Part shown: in pieces, positions 62,981-64,000 of the stretch
Position numbering within the stretch: the stretch's first letter is position 1
How the letters are laid out: each line of letters opens with the position of its first letter
Assembly: GCF_001428025.1 (NCBI RefSeq)
Contig: NZ_LMSC01000007.1
Span: 503,117-567,116 of the forward strand
Length of the DNA: 64,000 nt
DNA from: Phycicoccus sp. Soil748
Lineage (GTDB): Bacteria > Actinomycetota > Actinomycetes > Actinomycetales > Dermatophilaceae
Reading direction: 5' to 3'
Made by a program: the position numbers and the translations under genes
Notes under the pieces: generated by a model
The model's database searches: none
The model's input: only the letters and a program-made list of their open reading frames with translations
What the model was told of the DNA's origin: nothing

Positions 62981-64000
62981 ATGAGCGAGACGCCGCACCG
63001 CTACACCGCCCAGATGGCCCAGCAGATCGAGCTGGCCTGGCAGGACCGCTGGCAGGAGGAGGGCACCTTCCACGCGCCCAACCCCGCCGGCCCGTGGGCT
63101 GAGCCGGAGAAGGTCGGCGACCGCGAGAAGCTGCTCGTGCTCGACATGTTCCCCTACCCCAGCGGGGCGGGCCTGCACGTCGGGCACCCCCTGGGCTACA
63201 TCGCGACCGACGTGTTCGCGCGCTACCACCGCATGACGGGCAAGAACGTCCTGCACTGTCTGGGCTACGACGCCTTCGGCCTGCCTGCGGAGCAGTACGC
63301 CGTGCAGACCGGGCAGCACCCCCGCAAGACCACCGAGGCCAACATGGTCGTGATGAAGCGCCAGCTGCGCCGGCTGGGGCTGGGGCACGACGACCGTCGC
63401 ACGATCGCCACGATCGACCCCGACTACTACACCTGGACGCAGTGGATCTTCCTGCAGATCTTCAACTCCTGGTACGACGCGGACGCCGTCCGTCCGGACG
63501 GCGGCGTCGGCCGTGCGCGCCCCATCGACGAGCTGGTGCAGGAGTTCGCCTCCGGGGCCCGTCCGGTGCCCGGTGGTGCCGACTGGGTGTCGCTGAGCCC
63601 GCTCGAGCGGTCCGCGGTCCTCGACGACTTCCGCCTGGCCTACACCTCGGAGGCGCCGGTCAACTGGGCCCCCGGCCTGGGCACGGTGCTGTCCAACGAG
63701 GAGGTCACCAACGACGGGCGGTCCGAGCGCGGCAACTACCCGGTCTTCAAGACCAACCTGCGCCAGTGGATGATGCGCATCACCGCGTATGCCGACCGGC
63801 TGGCCGACGACCTCGATCGCGTGGACTGGCCGGACAAGGTCAAGGCCATGCAGCGTAACTGGATCGGGCGTAGCCAGGGAGCGCGCGTCGCGTTCCCCGT
63901 GGTCGGTCACGACGCCTCCATCGAGGTCTTCACCACGCGTCCCGACACCCTGTTCGGCGCGACCTTCATGGTCCTGGCGCCGGAGCACCCGCTCGTCGAG
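62981..64000 (+). CDS. leuS: Leucine--tRNA ligase (cut by the window end)
   Basis: Only the first 340 codons are present; the gene continues beyond the window. GAGGAC precedes ATG 62981. The N-terminus has the class I HIGH signature as HVGHPLGY after [12 protein letters not shown], then [13 protein letters not shown] and WQWIFLQI-type [10 protein letters not shown]. The connective region ends with [21 protein letters not shown], where editing begins. It charges tRNA-Leu. Expression should be controlled by the Leu-rich leader upstream. Confidence 0.97.
   Translation, partial: MSETPHRYTAQMAQQIELAWQDRWQEEGTFHAPNPAGPWAEPEKVGDREKLLVLDMFPYPSGAGLHVGHPLGYIATDVFARYHRMTGKNVLHCLGYDAFGLPAEQYAVQTGQHPRKTTEANMVVMKRQLRRLGLGHDDRRTIATIDPDYYTWTQWIFLQIFNSWYDADAVRPDGGVGRARPIDELVQEFASGARPVPGGADWVSLSPLERSAVLDDFRLAYTSEAPVNWAPGLGTVLSNEEVTNDGRSERGNYPVFKTNLRQWMMRITAYADRLADDLDRVDWPDKVKAMQRNWIGRSQGARVAFPVVGHDASIEVFTTRPDTLFGATFMVLAPEHPLVE

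Overview
The window is gene-dense chromosomal DNA with very high GC and third-position GC, from an actinomycete (Actinomycetota). Evidence is the rimP-nusA-ylxR-infB-rbfA-truB-ribF block, the rne/rng-rplU-rpmA-obgE-proB block, an F420-type luciferase-like enzyme, a SigB/SigF-like sigma factor, an ANTAR regulator, frequent GTG starts and many leaderless genes with a -10 hexamer 5-9 nt before the start codon. Gene content and order suggest a member of Micrococcales, perhaps Intrasporangiaceae; that family guess is from memory and is not proven here. No rRNA, CRISPR array, insertion sequence or prophage was seen.

Layout. 1-2.3 kb: HAD-like hydrolase, TauE/SafE permease and a P-loop kinase in overlapping reading frames. 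2.4-5.2 kb: ferric-reductase-like membrane flavoprotein, FMN-binding lipidless exported protein and ApbE flavin transferase, forming an extracytosolic flavin electron-transfer module. 5.3-13.7 kb: small metabolic and stress genes (GGCT-like protein, thioredoxin-domain YyaL, cupin, DoxX plus folE), an ECF sigma/ZAS anti-sigma pair, GNAT, and a flavin amine oxidase with DUF2071. 13.7-17.6 kb: dctA divergent from a CitA/CitB-type two-component system. 17.6-20.6 kb: LLM oxidoreductase, an APH-type kinase and a DUF4439 ferritin-like exported protein. 20.7-28.4 kb: translation/transcription core operon. 28.4-33.2 kb: RodA, acyl-CoA synthetase, PCMT-like methyltransferase and SGNH hydrolase. 33.3-38.6 kb: a TIGR03960-type radical SAM protein and a TIGR03936 protein, with an ABM protein and a GSA-type aminotransferase between them. 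38.8-48 kb: RNase E/G, L21, L27, Obg, ProB, an inverted pdxY, then ProA. 48-52.3 kb: methyltransferase, glycosyltransferase, an unusual 680-bp non-coding region, a small membrane protein, nadD, rsfS, phosphatase and tRNA-Ala(GGC). 52.5-58.9 kb: oxidoreductases and an ANTAR regulator. 59-60.8 kb: a compact hemerythrin / YqcI-YcgG / DUF1989 operon. 61-64 kb: sigma factor, an acidic small protein, a DUF4396 membrane protein behind a CsoR-like operator, and leuS (cut by the window end) behind a Leu-rich leader peptide.

The most interesting items are the hemerythrin / GntA-like N-hydroxylase / DUF1989 operon, the leuS leader-peptide attenuator, the CsoR-box-controlled DUF4396 gene, the 680-bp region carrying four DnaA-box-like 9-mers and several palindromes, the alternative hairpins in the infB leader, and a second copy of the tRNA-Ala 3' end 131 bp downstream of the tRNA.
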